From: Streptomyces zhihengii
GTDB lineage: Bacteria; Actinomycetota; Actinomycetes; Streptomycetales; Streptomycetaceae
Assembly (NCBI RefSeq): GCF_016919245.1
Contig: NZ_JAFEJA010000001.1
Location: 3,134,001 to 3,198,000 of the forward strand
DNA: 64,000 bases
Direction: 5' to 3'
Shown in pieces: positions 41,423 through 50,170 of the stretch. Positions within the stretch are counted from its first letter, which is position 1. The number at the start of each line of letters is the position of its first letter. Below the pieces are notes generated by a model. The model saw only the letters and a list, made by a program, of their open reading frames with translations, made no database searches and was not told where the DNA came from. The translations under genes were made by a program, and so were the position numbers.

Positions 41423-42652
41423 ATGCCACAGAGGCACCGTCTCATCACCACCTGCATAGCGACGGTCGCAGCCGGACTTCTTGTCTCGGGCGGCCTGGCC
41501 GGCGGCACGGCACAAGCCGGACCGGCCGGTGACGGAACCGCTCCCGCCTCAGCGGAGGGAGAGACCGCCGTCGGCGCGTATCTCCACTACGGTCCGCCCG
41601 GAATAGCGCGCATGTCGGAACTCTCCGAATGGCTCGGCGGGCGGGATCTGAAAGTGGCTCACACGTATCTCCCCGGGGATCTGTGGACCAACATCGAGGG
41701 CCGGCCGGAATTCCTGCGCCCCTGGGCCCGGTGGCGGCAGGGCGCCGAGGACCGGATGTTCGTCCTCAACGTGCCGATGCTGGACCGCAACGAGGACCGG
41801 CTGCCGGACGTGGCCGTCGCCGAGCTGCTGCGGGCCGGGGCGCGCGGCCAGTACGACCACCACTACCGCACCCTCGCGACGCGCCTGGTCGACGCCGGTG
41901 TCCCGGACACGGTGATCGTGCTCGGCTGGGAGATGAACGGCACCACGTACACCCACCGCTGCGGTCCCGACCCGCGGGCCTGGAAGGCGTACTGGAACAG
42001 CATCGTCACCACCATGCGCTCCGTCCCCGGGCAGAAGTTCCGTTTCGACTTCGCTCCCAATCGCGGCCTGGACGCCGTCCCCTGGACCGAGTGCTATCCC
42101 GGCGACGACGTCGTGGACATCATCGGGATGGACTCGTACGACCAGCCTCCCGGCGAGTCGTTCGACGACCAGGTGAATGCGCCGTACGGATTGCAGAAGC
42201 ACGTGGATTTCGCCGCGGAGCACGACAAGGCGATCTCGTATCCGGAATGGGGTCTTTTCCGGAACGGTGACAATCCCGAGTACATGCGCCGCATGCTCGA
42301 ATGGATCGACCGGCACAAGCCGCTCTACCAGACCATCACAGACTACTGTCCGCACGGTGTCTGGCAGTGCGAAAGCAATCCGGAGTCCTCGAAGGTGTTC
42401 CGCTCGAAGCTGTTTGCGGATTCCGGCCCGGCCGAGCCCTCCCCGGCGCCGTCGGAGCCCGCGCCGGCCGAACCGGTCCCGTCCGCACCGCCGTCCGAGC
42501 CCCCCGCCGAGCCGGCGCCGGTGCCCGTCGACGACGGGCCGAACGCCTACGACTGGTGCATGCCAGCGGACTTCCGGGACTGGGTCGCCGCGTGGGTGCC
42601 CGAGGAGCAGTTGTGCGTCAGCCTCCCCGGGACGTCGGCCCAGCCGTTCTGA
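41423..42652 (+). CDS. Secreted GH26-like glycoside hydrolase
   Basis: This encodes 409 residues: a signal peptide (about 1-32), a GH26 barrel with the acid/base Glu170 in LGWEMNG and the nucleophile Glu275 in SYPEWGLF, a Pro/Glu/Ala-rich linker (about 345-380) and a short C-terminal tail with two cysteines. GH26 enzymes cut beta-mannans and related glucans. The ATG follows AAGGAGG. Its 3' end overlaps the end of the minus-strand GNAT gene by 35 bp. Being next to an exopolysaccharide operon, it may trim or release that polymer. Confidence 0.85.
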   Translation: MPQRHRLITTCIATVAAGLLVSGGLAGGTAQAGPAGDGTAPASAEGETAVGAYLHYGPPGIARMSELSEWLGGRDLKVAHTYLPGDLWTNIEGRPEFLRPWARWRQGAEDRMFVLNVPMLDRNEDRLPDVAVAELLRAGARGQYDHHYRTLATRLVDAGVPDTVIVLGWEMNGTTYTHRCGPDPRAWKAYWNSIVTTMRSVPGQKFRFDFAPNRGLDAVPWTECYPGDDVVDIIGMDSYDQPPGESFDDQVNAPYGLQKHVDFAAEHDKAISYPEWGLFRNGDNPEYMRRMLEWIDRHKPLYQTITDYCPHGVWQCESNPESSKVFRSKLFADSGPAEPSPAPSEPAPAEPVPSAPPSEPPAEPAPVPVDDGPNAYDWCMPADFRDWVAAWVPEEQLCVSLPGTSAQPF

Positions 42653-43811
42653 CCGAACTCCCCTCGGCCCGCCAGTCGTTGAGCCGGCCGCGCCATTCGC
42701 GCGCGGCCGGCAGTCTGGTGCGCACGACCTCCGCCGCGCGGTCCCGCATCCGGGCGCGCGACTCGTGCAGCCGCAGCAGCGGCTCCAGCGCGGGGCGGGC
42801 GAGCAGCAGCCGTCCGCTGGTGACCGGTTCGGGCCGCCAGTGGTTCTTGTACGGCTCCGAGCCGCGCAGCATGCTCAGCACGGCGAGGCCGTGGCCGGCC
42901 GCCTGCCGGGCGTCCTGCGCCATCAGCATCGTCGCGATGTCCGCCTTGCGTTCGCGCAGCACCGGATGGGCGCCGTACAAGTAGCTGCCGCTGAGTCGGC
43001 CTGCCCGCAGGGCGAGCCCCACGGCGACCACCTCTCCGTCCATCCGGAACTCGGTGAGCGTCGCCGTGTCCTCCGCCGTCATGCGGCTCACCGCACGCAC
43101 CAGGTGCTCGCGGAACCGCGGCCGCAGGTGCTCGACGTTGACACCCCGCCCGCGCCACTGGAGTTCGTGCAGCCGCAGCATCCGGTCGACGGACGCGGGA
43201 ACGTCCGCCGCCGGGACGGTGGTGGCGACGACGCCGAGCGCGTCGAGCCTGCGGAGGTTGGCGCGGGCGCGCTGGGCGCGCGACCTCGGCATCCGGCCCA
43301 CCAGATCCTCGACGGGAACGGCCGGCAGCTCCATGCAGACCGAGTCGTCGAGCCGGGCCCGCGGCCCCGCCCACAGCTCGTACAGCCGCTCGGCGACGGC
43401 GCCCGGCCGCACCTCGCGCAGGTCGATCACGGCGTGCCGGGCGGCCTTCTCCAGGCCGCGGTGCAGCGACCGCAGCGCCTGGTCCGCGTCGCCGTCGTCC
43501 ACGAGCAGGTCGCCGTAGTCGGAGATCGCGCCGCCGAGCGGCACCAGCAGCGGCATCGGCCGGTGCACCAGCATCAGCGGCGCGGCGCCGATCAGCCGGC
43601 CGTCGCGGCGCGCGAGGACCAGCCGCAGCCGGCCCTCGACGCCGTACGACCGCCACCAGGAGTCGAGCCAGGCGTGGCTCTGGAACGGTGTGGCAACGCC
43701 GCAGGCGCGGTGCAGCCGCCCCCATTCCGGGGCGAGCGCCGTGAACGCCCGCGGGTCCCGGCACAGGGTGACGGTGACGCCCGGTGCCTCGGGCGCGCCC
43801 TCCCGGGTCAC
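42618..43811 (-). CDS. FemAB/CelD-type GNAT acetyltransferase
   Basis: This encodes 397 residues. The C-terminal half has the Acetyltransf_6 fold (FRMDGEVVAVGLALRAG, LSGSYLYGAHPVL, RGSEPYKNHWRPE); the N-terminal half is a related fold. Proteins of this type occur in exopolysaccharide and cellulose loci and are thought to acylate the glycan or a lipid-linked unit. It starts with GTG at 43811, overlapping the stop of the chain-length gene (GTGA). It is the last gene of the operon. Confidence 0.85.
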   Translation of the reverse strand: MTREGAPEAPGVTVTLCRDPRAFTALAPEWGRLHRACGVATPFQSHAWLDSWWRSYGVEGRLRLVLARRDGRLIGAAPLMLVHRPMPLLVPLGGAISDYGDLLVDDGDADQALRSLHRGLEKAARHAVIDLREVRPGAVAERLYELWAGPRARLDDSVCMELPAVPVEDLVGRMPRSRAQRARANLRRLDALGVVATTVPAADVPASVDRMLRLHELQWRGRGVNVEHLRPRFREHLVRAVSRMTAEDTATLTEFRMDGEVVAVGLALRAGRLSGSYLYGAHPVLRERKADIATMLMAQDARQAAGHGLAVLSMLRGSEPYKNHWRPEPVTSGRLLLARPALEPLLRLHESRARMRDRAAEVVRTRLPAAREWRGRLNDWRAEGSSVRTAGPTSRGG

Positions 43812-44488
43812 ACCCGCTCCCGTTCGGCGGCGGCTCCCAGCGGCTGCGCGGGCGCGGGCACGGCGGTGGCGGCGGTCGCCGGGCGGGTGCGCCGGGGCCG
43901 GACCAGCAGCACCAGACCGCCGATCAGACCGCCCGCGCAGGCGCCGACGGCCGTGCCCAGCGGCAGGGACGGCGAGACGGGCTCGGCGGGGGTGACGGCC
44001 CGGGAGAAGAGCATCAGCCGCACCCCGGTGTTCTTGGAGACCTCGTTGCTGCTGACGAAGACGGCGTCGGCGACCGCGTTGGCGATGTCGGCGGCCTCGC
44101 CGGGCCGGGTGGACGTGCCGGTGACGGCGATCATCGGGGAGTCGGGGGACGTCTCGGTCGTCACCCGGTCGCGCAGCTCGGACGCGGGGACCCCGGCCGC
44201 GACCCGCGCGTAGCCGAGCGTGGCGTCGCTGGTCGCGATCCGGCCGTACGCCTGGGCGAAGCCCAGCGCGGCGCCCGGCTCCGCGCCCTTGGCGGGCACC
44301 GCGACGACGTAGCTGGTCGCCGCGTACTCGGGATCCGTGACCAGGCCGTGCAGCAGACCGGCGGCCGTACCGGCCACGGCGAGGACCGGGACGGGCCACC
44401 AGGCGGGCCCGGAGGAGAACATGGCGAGAAGGCGGCGCTTGCGGCCGGGGGCCGGCGCGGGCCGCTCGTGCTCGTGTCTGGCGGTCAT
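43808..44488 (-). CDS. Wzz-like chain-length determinant
   Basis: This encodes 226 residues with two membrane helices, near residues 30-55 and 175-195, flanking an extracytoplasmic domain with the EAADIANAVADAVF helix. The layout matches the short Wzz/KdpM-type chain-length proteins of Gram-positive bacteria without a fused tyrosine kinase. It shares ATGA with the GT4 gene upstream in the operon. Confidence 0.8.
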   Translation of the reverse strand: MTARHEHERPAPAPGRKRRLLAMFSSGPAWWPVPVLAVAGTAAGLLHGLVTDPEYAATSYVVAVPAKGAEPGAALGFAQAYGRIATSDATLGYARVAAGVPASELRDRVTTETSPDSPMIAVTGTSTRPGEAADIANAVADAVFVSSNEVSKNTGVRLMLFSRAVTPAEPVSPSLPLGTAVGACAGGLIGGLVLLVRPRRTRPATAATAVPAPAQPLGAAAERERV

Positions 44489-46164
44489 GGGCGTACTGCT
44501 TCCTCGGTAGGGACGGGGATCGGAGTCGACGCGGCGGGGTTCACAGTCGACGGGGCAGGGCTCACGGAGCCCGGGGGCGTGGGGCGCGGGGGCGCCGGAG
44601 GCGGGTTCGCCAGGGACGGCCCCACGGCCGCCACAGGCTCCGGGGGCGGGCCATCCGGGCTCACCGGGAACGGCCCCGCGCAGGCCGGAGGCGGACCCGC
44701 GCAGACCGGGTCAACCCGGGCCGCGCCCCGCGTCACCGGGAACGGCCCCACGGCCGCCACAGGCTCCGAGGGCGCGCCACCCGGGCTCACCAGGGACGGC
44801 CCCGCGGCGGCCACAGGCGAACCCGCGCAGGCCGGGTCAACCCGGGCCGCGCCCCGCGTCACCGGGAACGGCCCCACGGCCGCCACAGGCTCCGGGGGCG
44901 CGCCACCCGGGCTCACCGGGAACGGCCCCGCGGCGGCCACAGGCGAACCCGCGCAGGCCAGGTCAACCCGGGCCGCGCCCCGCGTCACCGGGGGCGGGCT
45001 CGCGGAAGCCGGCTTCGGCCCGGTCGCGTCCCGCGGCGGCACGTGCGGGGGCGCCGGGCGGGGGACGTGGGGGGACGGGCGGGCGCAGCGGGTGTACACG
45101 TCCGCGAGCAGCCGGGCGGTGCGGGCGATGTCGTAGTGGGCGACGGCCGGGGGCGGCGCGAGCCGGCCGGGGCGGCGGGACGCCGGCGGGGCGAGGGCCG
45201 CCACGAGTTCGCCGGTGCCCGTGCCGTGGAGGGCGGTGGCGCCGGGCGCGTGGCCGGCGGGCAGGTCGTCGACGGCCGGGCAGACGCCGTGCAGCACCGG
45301 CAGACCGGCGGCCAGGGCCTCGACGACGGCGAGGCCGAACGCCTCCTCCCGGGACGCCGAGACGAAGGCGTCCATGGCCGAGAGCAGCGCGGGCACATCG
45401 GCGCGCTCGCCGAGCAGCCGCACCCGGCCGGCCGCCCCGAGGCGCACCGCCAGGGCGCGCAGCTCCTCGCGTTCGGGCCCGTCGCCGGCGAGCAGCAGCA
45501 CGGCGTCCGGCAGCGCGGCGACCGCCTCGACCAGCAGGTCGAACCGCTTGCCCGGCACCAGCCGGCCGACGCCGCCGACGACGAAGACGTCCTCGGCGAG
45601 GCCGAGCCGCCGCCGGACGGCCGCGCGGGCCGCGGCGTCGAAGGCGAACCGGTCGGCGTCGACGCCGTTCGGCACGACGTGGATCCGGCGGCCGGGCACC
45701 CCCCAGGCCCGCAGCCGTGCCTCGACGGTGGGCGACACGGCGACGGTCGCCGCGCCGAGCCGCTCGGTGGCCAGGTAGAGGGCGCGGTTGGCGCGGGTGA
45801 GCGGGCGTCCCTCGATCTCCGCCTCGCCGAGCGAGTGCTCGGTGGCGACCGAGGGCACGCCCGCGAGGCGGGCGGCGATCCGCCCGTAGACGCAGGCCCG
45901 GTAGAGATGGGTGTGGACGAGGTCGTAGCCGCCGCGCCGGACGAGGCGGACGAGGCGGGGCAGCGCGCCGAGGTCCCGGTTGCCGCCCATGCCGAGGTGG
46001 GTGACGGACACCCCGTCGGCGCGCAGCCCGGCCGCCACCGCGCCGGGGTTGGTGAGCGTCACCACGTCGCAGGCGAACGGGGCGGGCAGGTGCCGCAGCA
46101 GCAGGCGCAGTTGCTGCTCAGCCCCGCCCACGCCGAGGCCGGTGACGATGTGCAGGACCTTCAC
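44485..46164 (-). CDS. GT4 glycosyltransferase with a repetitive C-terminal tail
   Basis: This encodes 559 residues. The catalytic GT-B fold (about 1-365) has GLGVGGAEQQLRLLL, PNGVDADRF, GVGRLVPGKRFD and the donor motif EAFGLAVVEALAAG. The last 190 residues are Pro/Ala/Gly-rich and contain three 42-residue repeats (PVTRGAARVDPACAGSP and so on, 44614-44991). The tail is unusual for this family. It starts with GTG after the deacetylase stop (GTGA overlap). It adds a sugar to the lipid-linked exopolysaccharide unit. Confidence 0.87.
   Translation of the reverse strand: MKVLHIVTGLGVGGAEQQLRLLLRHLPAPFACDVVTLTNPGAVAAGLRADGVSVTHLGMGGNRDLGALPRLVRLVRRGGYDLVHTHLYRACVYGRIAARLAGVPSVATEHSLGEAEIEGRPLTRANRALYLATERLGAATVAVSPTVEARLRAWGVPGRRIHVVPNGVDADRFAFDAAARAAVRRRLGLAEDVFVVGGVGRLVPGKRFDLLVEAVAALPDAVLLLAGDGPEREELRALAVRLGAAGRVRLLGERADVPALLSAMDAFVSASREEAFGLAVVEALAAGLPVLHGVCPAVDDLPAGHAPGATALHGTGTGELVAALAPPASRRPGRLAPPPAVAHYDIARTARLLADVYTRCARPSPHVPRPAPPHVPPRDATGPKPASASPPPVTRGAARVDLACAGSPVAAAGPFPVSPGGAPPEPVAAVGPFPVTRGAARVDPACAGSPVAAAGPSLVSPGGAPSEPVAAVGPFPVTRGAARVDPVCAGPPPACAGPFPVSPDGPPPEPVAAVGPSLANPPPAPPRPTPPGSVSPAPSTVNPAASTPIPVPTEEAVRP
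44614..44991 (-). repeat. Three tandem 126-bp coding repeats
   Basis: Three exact-length 126-bp units (44866-44991, 44740-44865, 44614-44739) encode the 42-residue repeats in the glycosyltransferase tail. Substitutions are few, especially between the first two copies, so the expansion is probably recent. Confidence 0.85.
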
Positions 46165-46952
46165 AGGGACGCCTCCTGGACGGCCGGCGGCACGGCGACG
46201 GGCGCGAACCCGGGCGCGGGGCGCATCCGGTGCCGCAGGTACTTGACGGCCAGCCGGGCGCGCCGGTCGGCGTGGCTGATGTGGGTGCGGGGCAGGGCGT
46301 AGGGGCCGGCCGCGGGCCCGGGGGCGATGGCGCAGGCGTACGCGTAGCCGGCGTCCCGCACGGCGTCGGCGGCGCGGCGGTCGGTGGTGCCGTAGGGGTA
46401 GCAGAAGCCGGCCGGCGCACGGCCGGTGATCTCCCGCAGCAGGTCGCGGGAGCGGACCGTCTCGTCGCGGAGCTGCGCGTCGGTCAGCGCGGTCAGGTCG
46501 CGGTGGAACAGTCCGTGCGAGCCGATCTCGGTGCCCTGGGCGGCGGCGGCCCGGATCTGGCCGGCCGTCACCAGCGGGCGGCGCGGGCCCTTCGGGTCCC
46601 AGTCGTTGGCGCCGCCGAGCCGTCCCGGCAGCACGAACAGCGTGGCGGTGCAGCCGTGGCGCCGCAGCAGCGGGAGCGCCGAGCGGACGAAGTCGGCGTA
46701 CCCGTCGTCGAAGGTGAGCCCGACGAGACCGGCGGCGCGGCCCCGGGCGTGGGCGCGCAGCAGGGTCGTCACGGACACCCCGCGCAGTCCGCGGGCGCGC
46801 AGCGTCCGCAGCTGCCGGTCGAGGCGTTCGGGCGCGACGGTGATGCCGTAGGGGTCGTCGGTCGGGTCGCCGACCGCGTGGTACATCCAGATCCACGGCC
46901 ACGCCCGGCGGGCGGTGCCTTCCGCGTGGGGGGGTCGTTGCTCATCGGTCAT
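46161..46952 (-). CDS. Polysaccharide deacetylase
   Basis: This encodes 263 residues in the NodB homology domain: YHAVGDP near the start, the catalytic base and metal Asp in LTFDDGYADF, the metal histidines in IGSHGLFHRDL, and FCYPYGTTDRRA with the later catalytic residues. It has no signal peptide. It may deacetylate a lipid-linked intermediate inside the cell or, if exported, the finished glycan. It overlaps the MviN-like gene by 11 bp and the GT4 gene by four. Confidence 0.9.
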   Translation of the reverse strand: MTDEQRPPHAEGTARRAWPWIWMYHAVGDPTDDPYGITVAPERLDRQLRTLRARGLRGVSVTTLLRAHARGRAAGLVGLTFDDGYADFVRSALPLLRRHGCTATLFVLPGRLGGANDWDPKGPRRPLVTAGQIRAAAAQGTEIGSHGLFHRDLTALTDAQLRDETVRSRDLLREITGRAPAGFCYPYGTTDRRAADAVRDAGYAYACAIAPGPAAGPYALPRTHISHADRRARLAVKYLRHRMRPAPGFAPVAVPPAVQEASL

Positions 46953-48810
46953 GACGCAGCCTCCGGTGCACGAGGGCCAGCAGGTGAACGGCTTCCGGTG
47001 CCCCGAGGGCCCGGGCGGTGACGAGGAACATCAGGGGGACGAGCAGGACGCCGGCGGCCAGCGAGACGACCGGGCCGCCGGTCACGGGCGCGGCGATCAG
47101 GGCGGCGCCGGTGGCCGCCGCGGCGGCGAGCGCCAGCCGGCCGATCCGCAGGCCGATGGCGCGCACCTCGATGACGACGACCCGGGACCCGAGGCCGTGC
47201 AGCAGCAGCAGCGCGGTCACGCTGATGCCGGCGGCGTTGGCCGCGGCGATGCCGTGCACGCCGTACGGGCCGACGGCGGCGGCGCCGGCCGCGACGGTGA
47301 CCGCGAGCCCGACGGCCATCGCGGCGGCGGGGAACCAGGTGGGACGGCCGGCGGAGAAGAACGGCCGGCCGAGCGCGCCGACCAGGCAGTGGCCGAGCAG
47401 CCCGGCGGCGTAGACCCGCATCACGCCCGCGGTCGTGGCGCTGTCCTGCGCGTCGAACGCGCCCCGGCGGAAGAGGACGTCGATGATCGCGGGGGCGTAG
47501 CCGACGACGTAGGCGGTGCCGAGCAGGACGACGGTGCCGGCCATGGCGAGGTCCTCCTCGACGCGCCGCCTGGCGCGTTCCCGGTCGCCCGTGGCCATGG
47601 CCTGGGCGACGACGGGGAAGGTGACCGTGCACACCATCAGCGACAGCACCATCGGCATCTGCGCCACTTTCTGGGCGTAGTTGAGGTGCGAGATCGCGCC
47701 CGCGGGCAGCGGGGCGGCGAGGAAGCGCTCGACGAGGACCTGCGCCTGGCGGCTCACGGCGAACAGCACGACGGGGGCGAGGAGCGCGGCGCCGATCAGG
47801 GGCGTGCCCCTGGTCCGGCGGGGGCGGGCCAGCGGTGCGAGGCCGCCGAGGTGGCGGGCGAAGCCCGGGGCCTGGACGAGGATCATCAGCGCCCCGCCGA
47901 CGGCGACGCCCGCGGCGGCGGCCCGTACGCCCCAGAGGCTGTGCAGGGCGAGGGTGGTGGCGATGATCCCGGCGTTGTACGCCGTGTACACGGCGGCGGG
48001 CGCGAGGAAGCTGCCGTGGGCGCGCAGGGCGGCGCTGAAGTAGCCGGTGACGCCGAAGGTGAGGACGGTGAGCGCGGTCAGCCGGGTGCACTCGACGGCG
48101 AGCCGCGGGTCGCCGAAGCCCGGCGCGAGCAGCCGCACCACGAGCGGCGCGCCGGCCATCAGCAGGGCCGCGACGCCGACCAGGACGGCGAACAGCCGCG
48201 GGAACGTCGCGGACACCAGGTCCCGTACGGCTCCCGGGTCGTCCTTGCGGGCGAGGGCGTGGCTGAACGCGGGCACCAGCAGCAGCGCCATGGCGTCCTC
48301 GATGAGCAGGGTTGCCGCGAGCTCCGGCACGGTCCAGGCGATGAGGAACGCGTCGCTCTCGGAGCTGGCCCCGAAGAGGTGCGCGATCGTCTGGTCCCGC
48401 AACAGCCCGAGCACCGCCCCGGCCACCGTGAGCACCCCGCTGACCACCGCCGCCCTGACCAGCCCCCGCCCGAGCCGCCCGCCCCGCGGGGCGGCATGCC
48501 GCCCCCGGCCCCGGGCGGCGGGCACGGCGGAAGCCGGTGCCGTCCCGGCGGGGAGGGCCTCGGCGTCCCGGACCGGGGGGTCGTCCCGGACCGCCCGGGG
48601 GGTGTCCGGGGCCCCGGGCCGCGCGGGTGCGAGGCCCGCGTCCTCCCCCGTCCAGGCCGGGTCGACGTGTGCCGGGCGGGTGGACGGCGGGGGCGGGCCG
48701 GCCGGGGTGCCGGAGCCGCCGCCCTGCCAGGCGGGGTCGACCCGGGGGGCCGGGGGGCCGGGCCGGCGGGCGGGGGCGGCGCGGGGGGCCGGGGTGTCGC
48801 GGGGGGTCAT
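46942..48810 (-). CDS. MviN/MurJ-type lipid flippase with a Pro-rich N-terminus
   Basis: This encodes 622 residues. About 110 N-terminal residues are Pro/Ala/Arg-rich with two copies of VDPAW, then come about 14 membrane helices of the MATE/MurJ family (GAVLGLLRDQTIAHLFGAS, AFSHALARKDDP, LNYAQKVAQMPM). In this operon it is the Wzx-type flippase that turns the lipid-linked repeat unit to the outside. It shares ATGA with the polymerase gene. The N-terminal extension is unusual for the family. Confidence 0.9.
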   Translation of the reverse strand: MTPRDTPAPRAAPARRPGPPAPRVDPAWQGGGSGTPAGPPPPSTRPAHVDPAWTGEDAGLAPARPGAPDTPRAVRDDPPVRDAEALPAGTAPASAVPAARGRGRHAAPRGGRLGRGLVRAAVVSGVLTVAGAVLGLLRDQTIAHLFGASSESDAFLIAWTVPELAATLLIEDAMALLLVPAFSHALARKDDPGAVRDLVSATFPRLFAVLVGVAALLMAGAPLVVRLLAPGFGDPRLAVECTRLTALTVLTFGVTGYFSAALRAHGSFLAPAAVYTAYNAGIIATTLALHSLWGVRAAAAGVAVGGALMILVQAPGFARHLGGLAPLARPRRTRGTPLIGAALLAPVVLFAVSRQAQVLVERFLAAPLPAGAISHLNYAQKVAQMPMVLSLMVCTVTFPVVAQAMATGDRERARRRVEEDLAMAGTVVLLGTAYVVGYAPAIIDVLFRRGAFDAQDSATTAGVMRVYAAGLLGHCLVGALGRPFFSAGRPTWFPAAAMAVGLAVTVAAGAAAVGPYGVHGIAAANAAGISVTALLLLHGLGSRVVVIEVRAIGLRIGRLALAAAAATGAALIAAPVTGGPVVSLAAGVLLVPLMFLVTARALGAPEAVHLLALVHRRLRHDR

Positions 48811-50168
48811 CCCCGTGCCGCCGCTTCCGGGGCGCGCGGGGCGAGCGGGGCCGGCATCAGGGCCCAGCGGGCCGTCAGGCCGACGATCACACCGGTGAGG
48901 ACGGTGGACGGGCCCCCGATGTCCGCGTAGAGGAAGTCGACGGTCTGCCACAGCATCAGGCCGACCGCCGCCAGGCCGCAGTCGGCGGGCCCGGCCGCGG
49001 CGCCGGGGCGGAGCAGCCGGCGGACCGCGCCGGCCAGCACGGCGGTCCAGGAGGCGAGGAAGGCGGTGAGCCCGACCAGCCCCTGTTCGGCGAGGATCAG
49101 CAGGTACATGTTGTGCGGCGACAGCAGCGGCTGCTTCGCGAAGGACCGGCCCGCGCCCGCCGTGTCGCTGCCCGCCGAGAGCCCGATGGACGCGTGGCCG
49201 TCGCGGTGCGCGGGGAAGCCCTTGAGCCCGACGCCGGTCGCGGGCTGTTCGCGCCACATCGCCGCGGCGGCCGCCCACATGGTGTACCGGTCGGTGACCG
49301 AGCGGTCGGGCGCCGCGGTCACCCGGGTGATGCTGCCGATCCGCTGGGAGATCATCTCGGAGCCGACGCCGAGCCCGCCGGCGAGCACGACGGCGAGGGC
49401 CGCGAGGACGGCGAGGGCCCTGGCCGCCTGCCGCACCCCGGTGAGCAGGATCATCGCGAGGGCCGCGACGCCGGTGGCGATCCAGGAGCCCCGGCTGAAG
49501 GAGAGGCCGAGGGGCACCAGCAGGGCGCCCGCGGCGGCGAAGGCCGCGGGCCGCAGCCAGCGCGGGGAGCCCGGCGGGGTGCGCAGGGCGAGGGCGAGGG
49601 CGGCCAGCAGCCCGTACGAGACGACGGTGGCCATGCCCATCACGTCGGTGGGCCCGAAGGTGCCGACCGCGCGGATGTCGGAGCCCATGTAGGAGGCACC
49701 GGTGCCGGTGGCGTACTGGTACGTCCCCAGCGCGCCCTGGGCGATCGCCAGCACCACCAGCGAGCCGGTGACGGCGCGGAACGCGCGGGCGTCGCGCAGC
49801 AGCAGCGCGACGGCGCACGGCACGAGGACGAACACCTGGAGGTAGCGCACGAGTCCGGGCAGCGCGGCCGCCGGGTCGGCGGCGGTGACGGTCGCGACGG
49901 CGAACCCGGCGACGGGCAGCGCGAAGGCGGCCGCGGCGGCCCGGGTCAGCGGGCGGGCCCGTTCCCGCAGCACCTGGACGAGGCAGGCGAGGACCAGGAC
50001 CCCGGAGGCGATGTCGGCCGGGGCCACCGTGCCCGGGCCGCCGCCCTCCCCGAGCGGCAGCGCGAGCAGCAGGACGGTGGCGAGCAGCGGCACGAGGAGC
50101 AGCCGGTGCCCGGCGGGGATCCGGAGCGGGGGTGCGGCGGCCGGGCCCGCCGGGACGGTGGCGGCCAT
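48807..50168 (-). CDS. O-antigen ligase/polymerase (Wzy-like)
   Basis: This encodes 453 residues with about 11-12 membrane helices. The large extracytoplasmic loop carries the Wzy/WaaL signature region (SFSRGSWIATGV, ERHGTG-like GVGLKGFPAH and LLSPHNMYLLILAEQGLVG). It polymerises the flipped repeat units. The ATG is three bases after the priming transferase stop, and its end overlaps the flippase start by ATGA. Confidence 0.88.
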   Translation of the reverse strand: MAATVPAGPAAAPPLRIPAGHRLLLVPLLATVLLLALPLGEGGGPGTVAPADIASGVLVLACLVQVLRERARPLTRAAAAAFALPVAGFAVATVTAADPAAALPGLVRYLQVFVLVPCAVALLLRDARAFRAVTGSLVVLAIAQGALGTYQYATGTGASYMGSDIRAVGTFGPTDVMGMATVVSYGLLAALALALRTPPGSPRWLRPAAFAAAGALLVPLGLSFSRGSWIATGVAALAMILLTGVRQAARALAVLAALAVVLAGGLGVGSEMISQRIGSITRVTAAPDRSVTDRYTMWAAAAAMWREQPATGVGLKGFPAHRDGHASIGLSAGSDTAGAGRSFAKQPLLSPHNMYLLILAEQGLVGLTAFLASWTAVLAGAVRRLLRPGAAAGPADCGLAAVGLMLWQTVDFLYADIGGPSTVLTGVIVGLTARWALMPAPLAPRAPEAAARG

Positions 50169-50170
50169 GG

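Noticed and set aside
44614..44991. Possible CRISPR or mobile element at the 126-bp repeats
   Set aside because: The repeats are in frame within a coding region and have no spacers, terminal inverted repeats or transposase.
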